Shown in pieces: positions 15,447-22,497 of a DNA stretch of 26,516 nt. The notes under the pieces are model-generated. The model was not told the origin of the DNA. It saw only the letters and a program-made list of their open reading frames with translations, and ran no database searches. Within the stretch, counting starts at the first letter, position 1; each line of letters starts with the position of its first letter. Position numbers and translations under genes: made by a program. Source of the stretch: Synergistales bacterium (GTDB taxonomy: Bacteria; Synergistota; Synergistia; Synergistales; Synergistaceae); the NCBI GenBank assembly GCA_026002695.1, contig BOCB01000020.1, forward strand, positions 1-26,516. Reading direction: 5' to 3'.

Positions 15447-16811
15447 CTATTTATCGTAGCGCGACCTGAGGAAATCGACCTTCCTCAAATCATCGTCCCC
15501 GGCCTTCTCAAAGAGCAGGTAGGCTATGCCGTAGTCCTGCATCGGCTTGTGAAGGACGCTTTCTATCTTGTTTATGTAACCCCTGTGGAGCTCGTCCTCC
15601 CACTCGGTCAGCGGCTTCGCTATGCCGATTACCTTTATCGAGGCTATTTGGAAGTCTCCCTCCCTCGCCTGCTGGAAGAAGCAGCGCCGGAAGTACAAGC
15701 CGACTATGGTCTTATATATCACGTTCTGGAAGGGTTCGTAGCCGTCCCTCTCCATCTCGGCGGCGACCCTGTCCGTGATGTCCTTGAAGGTGAGGCTTTC
15801 CTCCCTTTGGAACTCCTCGCCTCCGAGAGCTTCGCTCACCGTGACGCCGAAGTTTAGCTGCATGGCGCTGTGTATCCCGTTCAGAACCCTGTTCCTGTAC
15901 GCCCTGTTCGGGAAGGATTTGAAGTTGAAGGAGTCGCAGAGGATGTTCTCGTATATCTTCGCTTCCTTCTTGGCGTCCTCGTCGCTGATCGCGCGCGACG
16001 GGGCTTCCTCAATCTTTGCCTGCGGCGGCGGCGTTGGGCGGAGCGTTGCCTCGTTCGGGCTGTAAGTACCGTCATCCTCATCCTCGACGATGTATCCGCC
16101 CTCTACGCCGAGCCGCAGGAACTGAGAGAAGGTCTCGCAGCCTATGAGGCCGAAGTTGAAGTCGCTCTTCGCGTGGTGCAGGGCTTCCAATACGCGCTCC
16201 GCGGACACGCTGATGAGCGTGCGCGACAGGTTCCTCACCGACGTCGAGAGCAGGTCGAGGTACTCCTTCCTTCTCGTGACGACGCTCTCCTCCTCGCTCT
16301 CGTAGAAGCTGTTGACGTTGTCCCCGAGGAAGAGGTGCTCGTAATAGAACGCCCTGTCCGAAGCGCCGATTACCGTCGGGTTTATGTGCTGGCGGTCAAC
16401 GCCGATGGTCAGCACCGTCTTGTTGAGTGTCTTGAGTTTTTGATAAAGAGGCACATAGTCGCGGTCGGACGCCAAAATAGCGAAATGCGTTATGAACTCG
16501 TTCTGGTATGCAACGGAAAGAGCCTCTACCACTAATTTGATGTCCGCCGTGTTTTTATTGAGGGTTACGTAAGGAACGTCCTCAATGTCCACGAGGTTGG
16601 AGTAAAAGCTGTTGCGTATCATCTGATACTGATGACCGAGATTTACCGCCTGCAATGCCTTTTGCATATCTCCATACGCCTTGCGCACGATTATACTGCC
16701 CATCTCTCTGAGGCGATCGATGACTTTCGACAGATCAATCGGAAGCCCGATTTTCGCCGCTCCATTGATAAAATTCTCAACATCCACAAAAAGCGCTATG
16801 TTACATTCCAC
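15447..16811 (-). CDS. NYN-domain (PIN-like) putative RNase with LOTUS/OST-HTH-like domain
   Basis: The 454-residue protein begins with an NYN domain (about 1-160). The acidic residues expected at a PIN-like metal site are present: Asp10 (FVDVEN), Asp90 (NTADIK) and Asp116/Asp118 (ASDRDY). A segment at about 200-245 (SAERVLEALHHAKSDF, then FSQFLRLGVEGGYIV) looks like an OST-HTH/LOTUS RNA-binding domain. A Pro-rich acidic linker and a C-terminal region of about 170 residues follow; the latter is not recognised. The start is GTG at 16811, with AGGGAGGG 16 bases upstream, since an in-frame stop lies just before. It leads the cbiD-like/larB/thiF gene line. Confidence 0.85.
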   Translation of the reverse strand: MECNIALFVDVENFINGAAKIGLPIDLSKVIDRLREMGSIIVRKAYGDMQKALQAVNLGHQYQMIRNSFYSNLVDIEDVPYVTLNKNTADIKLVVEALSVAYQNEFITHFAILASDRDYVPLYQKLKTLNKTVLTIGVDRQHINPTVIGASDRAFYYEHLFLGDNVNSFYESEEESVVTRRKEYLDLLSTSVRNLSRTLISVSAERVLEALHHAKSDFNFGLIGCETFSQFLRLGVEGGYIVEDEDDGTYSPNEATLRPTPPPQAKIEEAPSRAISDEDAKKEAKIYENILCDSFNFKSFPNRAYRNRVLNGIHSAMQLNFGVTVSEALGGEEFQREESLTFKDITDRVAAEMERDGYEPFQNVIYKTIVGLYFRRCFFQQAREGDFQIASIKVIGIAKPLTEWEDELHRGYINKIESVLHKPMQDYGIAYLLFEKAGDDDLRKVDFLRSRYDK

Positions 16812-16900
16812 GTTAGAAATTTAAGTTCCCTCCCTTAAAATAAATAAAAACATATTTTGATTTAACTAATCCTTCCTTTACGCATTATAATCCAATGGAA

Positions 16901-16927
16901 ATTATACCACCTCACTTTTAATTGCAA
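16901..16927 (-). promoter_or_regulatory. promoter of the NYN gene (extended -10)
   Basis: On the minus strand TGGTATAAT (16909-16901) is a perfect extended -10. TTGCAA lies 15 bases upstream (16927-16922) as a weak -35. A second TATAAT is at 16889-16884. The leader to the GTG start would be about 85 bases. Confidence 0.5.
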
Positions 16928-16993
16928 TACTAAAGTAAGCGCTGATTAATTAGCCGAAATGGAATTTCGCCGTTTTAAGCGGAACTGACGAAA

Positions 16994-17015
16994 GGGGCGC
17001 GATAAATCGCGCCCC
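16994..17015 (-). terminator. GC-rich hairpin downstream of the beta-propeller gene
   Basis: GGGGCGCGA (16994-17002) pairs with TCGCGCCCC (17007-17015) around a TAAA loop; on the minus strand it is followed by TTTCGT. It probably ends the transcript of the gene at 17065. Its ATTTAT centre matches the family A copy at 22374, but with a different, fully compensated stem. Confidence 0.6.
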
Positions 17016-17052
17016 CGCGTGTTTAACGTGTTATTTTAACGATTTTCCGTAT

Positions 17053-17064
17053 GGGCGGCCGCCC
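17053..17064. repeat. GGGCGGCCGCCC palindrome at a gene end
   Basis: A perfect 12-base palindrome followed by TTAC abuts the stop codon of the beta-propeller gene. It resembles a family A repeat without its loop. Confidence 0.5.
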
Positions 17065-18192
17065 TTACCTCATTCTCCATATCTCGCCGTTCGTGTTCGT
17101 GATGTACAGCGCGTCGGAGGTTACCGCCGGCGAGGACATTATCGAGCCTCCCATGGCCGCCTTCCAGATTTCCGCGCCCGTTTTCGCGTTCAGCGCGTAG
17201 AGATCCCCGACGTTATTGCCGAAGAAAATCTGGCTCCCGTTCGTCGACGGGGAGGAGACTATCGACTCTCCGGTCTCCTTTGTCCATACGACGCGGCCTG
17301 TCGCGGCGTCGAGCGCCGTCATTACGCCCTTTATGTTGCCGAAGTAAACCAGCCCGCCCGCCGCTAACGGAGATGAGTCTATCGAACCGCCGGAGTCGTA
17401 TTTCCAGATTACGGCCTGGTTTTTAATATCGGCGCAGTAGAGTTTGCCGTCCCAGCTGCCGAAGTATACGAAGCCGCCGGAGACGGCCGGCGCGGTTCTC
17501 ACGGGGCCGCCGACTATCGCGCGCCACTTGAGCTTGCCCGTCGCCGTGTCTATCGCCATCATCTTGCCGTCGTTGTTGCCCGCGTAGACGACGCCATCCG
17601 ACACGACCGGCGAGCCGTAGACCTCGCGCCCCGCCTTGTACGACCACTTGGGCCAGCCGTTCTTGATGTCGGCGCAGTAGACGTTGCCGTCCACGCCGCC
17701 GAAGTATACGCGCCCGTCAGCCGCCGCCGGAGAAGCGGCGACCATGTTGTGGGTGGTGAACTTCCATTTCGGCGCGCCGCTTTGCATGTCGAGCGCGAAG
17801 ACCTTTCCGCTGTAGCTCCCGAATATCACGAGTCCCGCCGAGATCGCGGGCGACGAGGCCACCCAGTTGTCGGTGTCGAAGCTCCAGGCCCGCGTTCCGT
17901 CCGGCGCGCGGAAGGCGTACAGAGTGCCGTCGTTCGCCCCGAAGTAAATCAGCCCGTTAGCGCCGACAGCCGGCGTTGACTGAATGGCTGAGGATACGTA
18001 GCTCTTCCACACGATCTGCCCCGAAATTTGCGCGGGCGCCGCCGCTGAGGTACTCGTCCCCGTTCGCGCGGCGTTGCCGTGGAAAGTCGGCCAGTCCTCG
18101 GCGAATACCGGAGAACCCGTCATCATCACGCAGAACGCGAACAGTGAGCGCGCCAACAAGATCGCAAATCTTGTCATCTTTGAGCTGAACAT
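17065..18192 (-). CDS. exported PQQ-type beta-propeller repeat protein (BamB-like fold)
   Basis: The 375-residue protein has a signal peptide (about 1-31, ending SPVFAED) followed by repeated beta-propeller blades of the PQQ-binding type. Each blade contains a version of TPAVxxGxVYFGxxDGxLYALxxxTGxxxW, for example STPAVGANGLIYFGANDG and SSPAISAGLVIFGSYSG, about seven times. Such repeats form a propeller used as an interaction scaffold or, in dehydrogenases, to hold PQQ; no dehydrogenase residues or lipobox are visible, so an enzymatic role is not claimed. AGAGGGGGATTCTT precedes the ATG at 18192. It appears monocistronic. Confidence 0.88.
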   Translation of the reverse strand: MFSSKMTRFAILLARSLFAFCVMMTGSPVFAEDWPTFHGNAARTGTSTSAAAPAQISGQIVWKSYVSSAIQSTPAVGANGLIYFGANDGTLYAFRAPDGTRAWSFDTDNWVASSPAISAGLVIFGSYSGKVFALDMQSGAPKWKFTTHNMVAASPAAADGRVYFGGVDGNVYCADIKNGWPKWSYKAGREVYGSPVVSDGVVYAGNNDGKMMAIDTATGKLKWRAIVGGPVRTAPAVSGGFVYFGSWDGKLYCADIKNQAVIWKYDSGGSIDSSPLAAGGLVYFGNIKGVMTALDAATGRVVWTKETGESIVSSPSTNGSQIFFGNNVGDLYALNAKTGAEIWKAAMGGSIMSSPAVTSDALYITNTNGEIWRMR

Positions 18193-18232
18193 AAGAATCC
18201 CCCTCTAAATTACTAATGTTTGTTATGCTGCT

Positions 18233-18238
18233 ATTATA
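18233..18238 (-). promoter_or_regulatory. -10 box of the beta-propeller gene
   Basis: TATAAT on the minus strand lies about 40 bases before the start at 18192. No convincing -35 is seen in the GC-rich sequence upstream. Confidence 0.35.
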
Positions 18239-18329
18239 TACGATAGGCGAGGCGCTCGCGCCGCTGCGCAATGCCGGCGGCCCGAAGCTGTCGGCAGCCG
18301 GTGTGCCCGGGGCGTCAGTTCAGAGTTTT

Positions 18330-18349
18330 GCGGGGGCGGCGCCCCCCGC
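18330..18349 (-). terminator. family C hairpin after the ATPase gene
   Basis: GCGGGGG (18330-18336) and CCCCCGC (18343-18349) enclose a short GC loop. It begins 5 bases after the ATPase stop codon. A matching hairpin lies 5 bases after the stop of the secreted-protein gene at 23524, with shared flanking bases, so this is a repeated gene-end element. Confidence 0.6.
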
Positions 18350-18354
18350 CCAAA

Positions 18355-19743
18355 TCAAAACATATCGCGGACCGACACAAGCGTAACATTGCCCGCGGCC
18401 TTCGAGCGCTTCGTCAGCGCCTCCGTAAAACCGGATTTGGAGAACAGCGTATAGTGCTTTCGCGTGAACTGCGGCAAAAGCTCGGATTTTCTGATTAAAT
18501 CGCCGAGAACGCTTTCGCCGGTCGGAACGTTTTTCCACTTGCACTCTCCGAATATCGCGTCACCGCCGGAGCAGGCAATAAAGTCAATCTCCTCCTCACG
18601 CCTTTCCTTCAGGCTGCCGCCCCACCAACGCCCGATTTTTTGAAACGCAAACGGCAGGGAATCCCGCCCCAGTGCCCTCCACATATACTGTTTCGCGCAC
18701 TCCTCAAAGGCAAATCCGGTATGCGCGTTCAATCGCTCACCGAACACCTCGTCGCATACTGTTCCGCCAAGCCCCGCCGTAATTCTGCTTATATTCGGCA
18801 AAACGAAGCGGTACCAGAACAGAAACATACGGTCATCAAGCGCGTAGATTGTTTTCCGCGAATTTTGCGCCGTCACGGGGTACTCTTTCTTTGCGAGGCC
18901 CAAGCCAATCAAGGTGTTCAGCATATTGCTGCACTGGCTTGTTTCAATGCCCGTCTTGGCGGCGATTTCGTTCAGACGGCTCGCGCCGTCCGCCATCGCC
19001 GTAATAATGCCGTTGTAGGTTTGCGGCATTTTCAGCTCCTGCTTTAACAGGTTCGACGGCTCCTCAAAGAGCCGCCCCGACGTGTCGAAGAACAGCTCCC
19101 GCACGTTTTCGCGCAGCGGCAAGCCGCTGTCTATTCGAGACACATATTCGGGAACGCCGCCGGTAATCCCGTACAGCGTGATTTTCTCCTCGTTAGTGAA
19201 GCCGGGCAGCATTTCCGCGCACTCCCAATATTTGAACGGCAGAACCTTATATTGGCAAGTCCTGCGCCCGTACAGCGGGCTTTTGTACCCCAAGACCTGA
19301 TTTTCCATAAACGGCATGGAGGAGCCGCAGAGAATCAGGAACAGCTTGCTCTCACTTTGGTGCTTGTCTATTGCCGCCTGCAAGACGGACGAAACGGACT
19401 TATCGCTCTCCGCCAAATACGGGTATTCATCAATTACGAGTATCACACGCTCGCTCCGCGCGTGTTCAAACGTGTATTCAATCGCGCCGCGGAATGATTT
19501 GAAGGGATTCCTGGGCGCGTCCGGCGCCGCGGCCGCGAGAATCTGGTCAGACAGAACCTCAAGATTCTCCTTCATGGGGGACTCCGTCGCGACAAAATAT
19601 ATCGCTTTTTTGTTCCTGCAAAATTCGTTAATCAGCGTTGTCTTGCCCACACGCCGTCTGCCGTAGAACACGGCGAACTGAAACGCGTCGCGATTGTAAT
19701 ACTTGCTAAGGCTTTCAAGCTCTGTTTGCCGTCCGGTAAACAT
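18355..19743 (-). CDS. AAA-type ATPase with DUF234/PD-(D/E)XK-like C-terminal domain
   Basis: The 462-residue protein belongs to the ATPase_2/DUF234 family found in archaea and many anaerobes. The Walker A is GRRRVGKT (28-35), the Walker B VILVIDEY (100-107), followed by the sensor-like LILCGSS. A winged-helix region (SRLNEIAAKTGIETSQCSNM) is followed by a DUF234-like end with Asp387, Glu400 and Lys402 (EEIDF and GECKWK), the layout of a PD-(D/E)XK nuclease site. The cellular role is not established for the family. The ATG at 19743 has CGGAGGGT upstream; the frame stays open to 20181, but that part is repeat-derived and not counted. Confidence 0.88.
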   Translation of the reverse strand: MFTGRQTELESLSKYYNRDAFQFAVFYGRRRVGKTTLINEFCRNKKAIYFVATESPMKENLEVLSDQILAAAAPDAPRNPFKSFRGAIEYTFEHARSERVILVIDEYPYLAESDKSVSSVLQAAIDKHQSESKLFLILCGSSMPFMENQVLGYKSPLYGRRTCQYKVLPFKYWECAEMLPGFTNEEKITLYGITGGVPEYVSRIDSGLPLRENVRELFFDTSGRLFEEPSNLLKQELKMPQTYNGIITAMADGASRLNEIAAKTGIETSQCSNMLNTLIGLGLAKKEYPVTAQNSRKTIYALDDRMFLFWYRFVLPNISRITAGLGGTVCDEVFGERLNAHTGFAFEECAKQYMWRALGRDSLPFAFQKIGRWWGGSLKERREEEIDFIACSGGDAIFGECKWKNVPTGESVLGDLIRKSELLPQFTRKHYTLFSKSGFTEALTKRSKAAGNVTLVSVRDMF

Positions 19744-19765
19744 TATATCGACCCTCCGATTATTA

Positions 19766-19805
19766 ATCGCGGAATTACTAATTGCGCAATTAGTAATTCC
19801 GCGAT
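19766..19805. repeat. perfect 40-bp palindrome in the ATPase leader
   Basis: The left arm ATCGCGGAATTACTAATTGC is exactly the reverse complement of the right arm (19786-19805). It lies between the predicted -10 box (19807-19812) and the ribosome binding site (19751-19758). It can be an operator for a dimeric regulator or a long RNA hairpin just before the start. Confidence 0.85.
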
Positions 19806-19806
19806 C

Positions 19807-19835
19807 AGCATATATCGGAATCCTCTTTTTGTCAA
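19807..19835 (-). promoter_or_regulatory. sigma-70-type promoter of the ATPase gene
   Basis: On the minus strand TTGACA (19835-19830) and TATGCT (19812-19807) are 17 bases apart. Transcription would start at the edge of the 40-bp palindrome. Confidence 0.5.
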
Positions 19836-19841
19836 ACAGCA

Positions 19842-19904
19842 GTTGGGAGAAGGGAACGGGCGACCGTTGGGAGAGGGGAACGGGCGGCAGGATGCCGCCC
19901 CTAC
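19842..19904 (+). repeat. duplicated 24-base unit joined to a family A palindrome
   Basis: GTTGGGAGA and GGGAACGGGCG occur at 19842 and again at 19866 with two differences in about 23 bases. The second copy runs into the family A hairpin CGGGCGGCAG / GATGCCGCCC followed by CTAC (19881-19904). Confidence 0.65.
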
Positions 19905-20080
19905 AATCCCGTTCTGTTTGCGCGTCGGACACGCGGTTGTAAAATTTTCCTTGACAAATCAAACGATTGATATAATAATTATCATCAACATGACAGTGAG
20001 TAATATTTTCAAGGAGAGGGGATCTGTGCGGATGTTCAACGAAGTTGCAAAAATAAATCAGGTAAATTTGCAAAAACCTC

Positions 20081-20108
20081 TTGACAAACTCGCGGAGGAT
20101 GTTATAAT
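20081..20108 (+). promoter_or_regulatory. near-consensus sigma-70 promoter ending in the TTCG repeat
   Basis: TTGACA (20081-20086) and TATAAT (20103-20108) both match the consensus exactly, with a 16-base spacer. The start site would fall at about 20115, inside the tetranucleotide repeat. The next good gene on this strand begins at 20694. Confidence 0.6.
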
Positions 20109-20156
20109 CGTTCGTTCGTTCGTTCGTTCGTTCGTTCGTTCGTTCGTTCGTTCGTT
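20108..20156. repeat. TTCG tetranucleotide repeat, about 12 units
   Basis: Eleven perfect TTCG units (20111-20154) plus partial units at both ends make a 49-base microsatellite that starts directly after a -10 box. Such tracts are prone to slipped-strand gain or loss of units. Confidence 0.95.
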
Positions 20157-20210
20157 GATGCTTATTCTGTAAAAGTATCACCCTTAACGGAATCTTCCGG
20201 TTTCCTTCCC

Positions 20211-20234
20211 CGGGCGGCGAATGGCCGCCTCTGC
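20211..20234 (+). repeat. family A palindrome (degenerate copy)
   Basis: CGGGCGGCGAATGGCCGCCT followed by CTGC keeps the hairpin but departs from the other copies in the loop and at the 3' end. Confidence 0.5.
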
Positions 20235-20310
20235 CGTAAAACCCAAACCCGACAATTTTTCGTAAAACCCAACCTTTTTCACGCGCGTAATTGTGCGCTG
20301 TGTGTTTTTT

Positions 20311-20338
20311 GCGGAGACGTTATATGCGGCGTCTCCGC
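20311..20338. other. 9-bp hairpin in the leader region
   Basis: GCGGAGACG (20311-20319) pairs with CGTCTCCGC (20330-20338). The T-run lies before rather than after the stem on the plus strand, so it is not a normal terminator. Its role is unknown. Confidence 0.4.
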
Positions 20339-20389
20339 CCGGGCGCGCCTGCTCGGAACGGGCACTTGCGGTTCTTTCGGTGACTCGCC

Positions 20390-20611
20390 GTGTATGTGAG
20401 TGAGTTCTCAGCCGCGGATCGTATGCGCGCTGAATCGGCGCGCTACTGGGAGCCGCGTCTGCGCGAGATTTTGCGCAAAAAGCTGACCGAGTGCTCTTGT
20501 TTAGCCTTTACACCGGATGGGTATCCCGATCGAGTTGTCGTATGCTCGAAGGCCGCCTATCGGTTGCAATGTTCGAACGGGAACTGGGGGTGGTTGTTGA
20601 GGCGCCGATAA
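20390..20611 (+). CDS. doubtful small ORF, 73 codons
   Basis: A GTG-started frame encodes a basic 73-residue protein containing RYWEPRLREILRKKL and four Cys residues. There is only a weak upstream site (GGTGA). No family is recognised and the codon use is not decisive. It may be a small gene, a gene remnant or chance. Confidence 0.25.
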   Translation: MYVSEFSAADRMRAESARYWEPRLREILRKKLTECSCLAFTPDGYPDRVVVCSKAAYRLQCSNGNWGWLLRRR

Positions 20612-20693
20612 ACTGACCGGGGTGCGATGCCTCCGATGCGGTATGTAATTGGAATGTTTTTTGGGTTTTTTGAGAAAGGAAAGTGATTTACAC

Positions 20694-22244
20694 ATGAGAA
20701 TGGCAAAAAGATTCGGGTTGGTACTCATGGTACTGGCTCTCTTGGTCTCCTTCGCGGGGACTTCATTGGCGGGGGCTTGGCCGGAGACGGATGTCGAGAA
20801 CAAATATTCCTCGGCTGACGTGTGGTACGGGTTCGGGGTGAAGGATGTAGCCGTGTCGAATCCCTGGCCTGCCTTACTCCCGCATGTACAACTTGTAAAG
20901 GACAAGGAAGCGGCTATTGCTGATGCTAACAGTAAGATCGCTGATAAAAAGGGCAAGGACATTCTTATAATCTCCAATTATACAAACGTCCTGTCCCTTG
21001 ATATTAAGAGCGGTGATTACGATGCGGTGAACACGATCCGCTTTTCTTATGCGGACGGCGTGGGTGAGCTCAGCGCCGATATTGACGGCGGTCTTAATTC
21101 AGCCGATATCTCGGGGGATACGCTTGATGGGTTCAAGCTGAAGTTGAGGTATCCCGGTATGCCGGTAGTGGGAAAACTTCCGAGCTCTGAAAACGATAAG
21201 ATCGGTTATTTCGGCTTCGGAATCAGGCTCGCGTCCATAAGCAAGGAGCTGAGTGATTTCGTTATCAGCAAGGATATTAATGGCGTTCCTACCTCCTTGA
21301 AGATAACCATCGACGGTGTCTACACCCCGGGCAGCGGCTGGGATGAAATCTGGTCAGCCACAGTTCAGGGTCCTTACGTTCCTGGTCTCGCAGATGAAGA
21401 TTTCTATCATAACAATATTACCGTCTCCCCTGACCGGAAGAGTAGGGTTGTTGGCGTTGGACTGGTCAATGACTATACACAGGAGAAGAATGATGGGTAT
21501 CAGTACGAGTTAATAATGGAATCGGAAGAATTCGTACTTTTCGGGAATGTGTTCAGCCAAGGAGTTAGTGGCACCAGAAGGTACATCCTCAGCTTCAAGG
21601 GCACTCCTCCGCCTCCTGGGGACGTTATTACTCCGGCCAACTACCAGCTGATGCTCGTCACCGGCGCTGCAGCTCAGAGGCTGGCTATCGTTTCCGGAAC
21701 CACGAACAAGATTGAGGTTAACGGCGAATATACGGCCAATCTCAAGGGAGAAAACTTCATCCCCGATGCGGGCGTTGCTGCGCTGACCGATGCTGACGTC
21801 GTGGATAAGGGCAATGGGACGTACGATGTGACGATAGGCGAGACAACATACAATCTTTCCTTCGTGAAGAAGGCTCTGTCCAACAGCACGAGCCTGACGC
21901 AGTTCGCCATAGCGGCGGAGGGCGGCAACAGGACTATAACCGCCATTCCGTCGGGTGGGTTCGTGGCCTCGGGTAATTATATCACCGACCTTAGCGACCT
22001 GGCTTTCATCCACTCGGCTGCTTGGAACGGCGCGTCTGTAAGCAGAGCGACGGCTGATTCTAACGGGACGACGTACACGGTATATGTAACAGCGGAAGAC
22101 GGAACGACTGGGACAGAGAAACTTTCCTTCGCCAACTCCGGCTGGCTCGGCGGTTCGAGCGGCGGCGGCTGCGACGCGGGTCTCGGCGCGTTCGGTCTGA
22201 TAATCCTCGCCGGTTCGGCGATGGTTCTTCGCAGGAAGAAGTAA
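20694..22244 (+). CDS. exported protein with Synerg-CTERM-type sorting signal
   Basis: The 516-residue protein has a signal peptide (MRMAKRFGLVLMVLALLV, cleaved near SLAGAW) and a large, acidic, beta-rich region without a recognised domain. It ends (about 484-516) in SSGGGCDAG, a hydrophobic segment LGAFGLIILAGSAMVL and RRKK. This tail fits the Synerg-CTERM signal of Synergistota, probably processed at the membrane near Cys493, in analogy with GlyGly-CTERM/rhombosortase. The ATG at 20694 is chosen because it opens the signal peptide; the GAGAAAGGAAAG site is somewhat distant. A TTCG leader repeat lies far upstream. Confidence 0.85.
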   Translation: MRMAKRFGLVLMVLALLVSFAGTSLAGAWPETDVENKYSSADVWYGFGVKDVAVSNPWPALLPHVQLVKDKEAAIADANSKIADKKGKDILIISNYTNVLSLDIKSGDYDAVNTIRFSYADGVGELSADIDGGLNSADISGDTLDGFKLKLRYPGMPVVGKLPSSENDKIGYFGFGIRLASISKELSDFVISKDINGVPTSLKITIDGVYTPGSGWDEIWSATVQGPYVPGLADEDFYHNNITVSPDRKSRVVGVGLVNDYTQEKNDGYQYELIMESEEFVLFGNVFSQGVSGTRRYILSFKGTPPPPGDVITPANYQLMLVTGAAAQRLAIVSGTTNKIEVNGEYTANLKGENFIPDAGVAALTDADVVDKGNGTYDVTIGETTYNLSFVKKALSNSTSLTQFAIAAEGGNRTITAIPSGGFVASGNYITDLSDLAFIHSAAWNGASVSRATADSNGTTYTVYVTAEDGTTGTEKLSFANSGWLGGSSGGGCDAGLGAFGLIILAGSAMVLRRKK

Positions 22245-22255
22245 CCAATATTAAC

Positions 22256-22281
22256 ACAAGGGCGGGTTCGCCCGCCCTTGT
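22256..22281 (+). terminator. hairpin with TTCG loop after the Synerg-CTERM gene
   Basis: ACAAGGGCGGG (22256-22266) pairs perfectly with CCCGCCCTTGT (22271-22281) around a TTCG tetraloop, an exceptionally stable form. It starts 11 bases after the stop codon, but no T-run follows. Confidence 0.65.
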
Positions 22282-22314
22282 ACCACGCACCGCATTAATA
22301 AGTCACCCATTCTT

Positions 22315-22343
22315 GTAGGGGCGGTCGGAGTTTGGCCGTCCGA
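22315..22343. repeat. family A palindrome (variant)
   Basis: It starts GTAGGGGCGGTCGGA and its 3' arm is TTTGGCCGTCCGAC. It is in the inverted orientation relative to the next copy. Confidence 0.55.
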
Positions 22344-22373
22344 CTCACATTCCATAAAGCGGGGATACGGAAA

Positions 22374-22397
22374 CGGGCGGGATTTATCCCGCCCCTG
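22374..22397. repeat. family A palindrome (variant with ATTTAT centre)
   Basis: CGGGCGGGAT and ATCCCGCCC form a perfect stem, followed by CTG. The stem bases differ from other copies but remain paired. Confidence 0.6.
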
Positions 22398-22442
22398 CCC
22401 GCCCCGTAACTTCCTGCCCACGGCTGTTAAATTCGTTTGTCC

Positions 22443-22468
22443 GTAGGGGCGGCCGCCTCGGTCGCCCG
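22443..22468. repeat. family A palindrome (inverted copy)
   Basis: It starts GTAGGGGCGGCCGCC and ends GGTCGCCCG. It lies 30 bases from the stop of the next minus-strand gene. Confidence 0.55.
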
Positions 22469-22497
22469 TTGTTTTTTTGCGTATCGTCCGTTTGCCC

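Larger units (their letters stand above)
19744..20693. other. 950-base intergenic stretch rich in repeats
   Basis: Between the ATPase start and the Synerg-CTERM gene there is no confident gene. The stretch holds the ATPase promoter with a perfect palindrome, a duplicated 24-base unit leading into a family A repeat, a near-consensus plus-strand promoter running into a TTCG repeat, two copies of CGTAAAACCCAA (20235 and 20261), a 9-bp hairpin and one doubtful 73-codon frame. Confidence 0.7.

Noticed and set aside
19951..19976. TTGACA and TATAAT on the plus strand
   Set aside because: The spacer is only 14 bases, too short for a normal sigma-70 promoter; the pair at 20081-20108 is much better.
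20028..20172. Small plus-strand peptide ending in R-S-F-V repeats with AAGGAGAGGGG upstream
   Set aside because: Its end is only the translated TTCG repeat and its middle contains the TTGACA/TATAAT promoter, so non-coding use is more likely.
19744..20181. Extension of the ATPase reading frame upstream through the TTCG repeat (N-E-R-T repeats)
   Set aside because: The extra part translates the palindrome, the family A repeat and the microsatellite; the ATG at 19743 has a strong ribosome binding site and begins the conserved domain.
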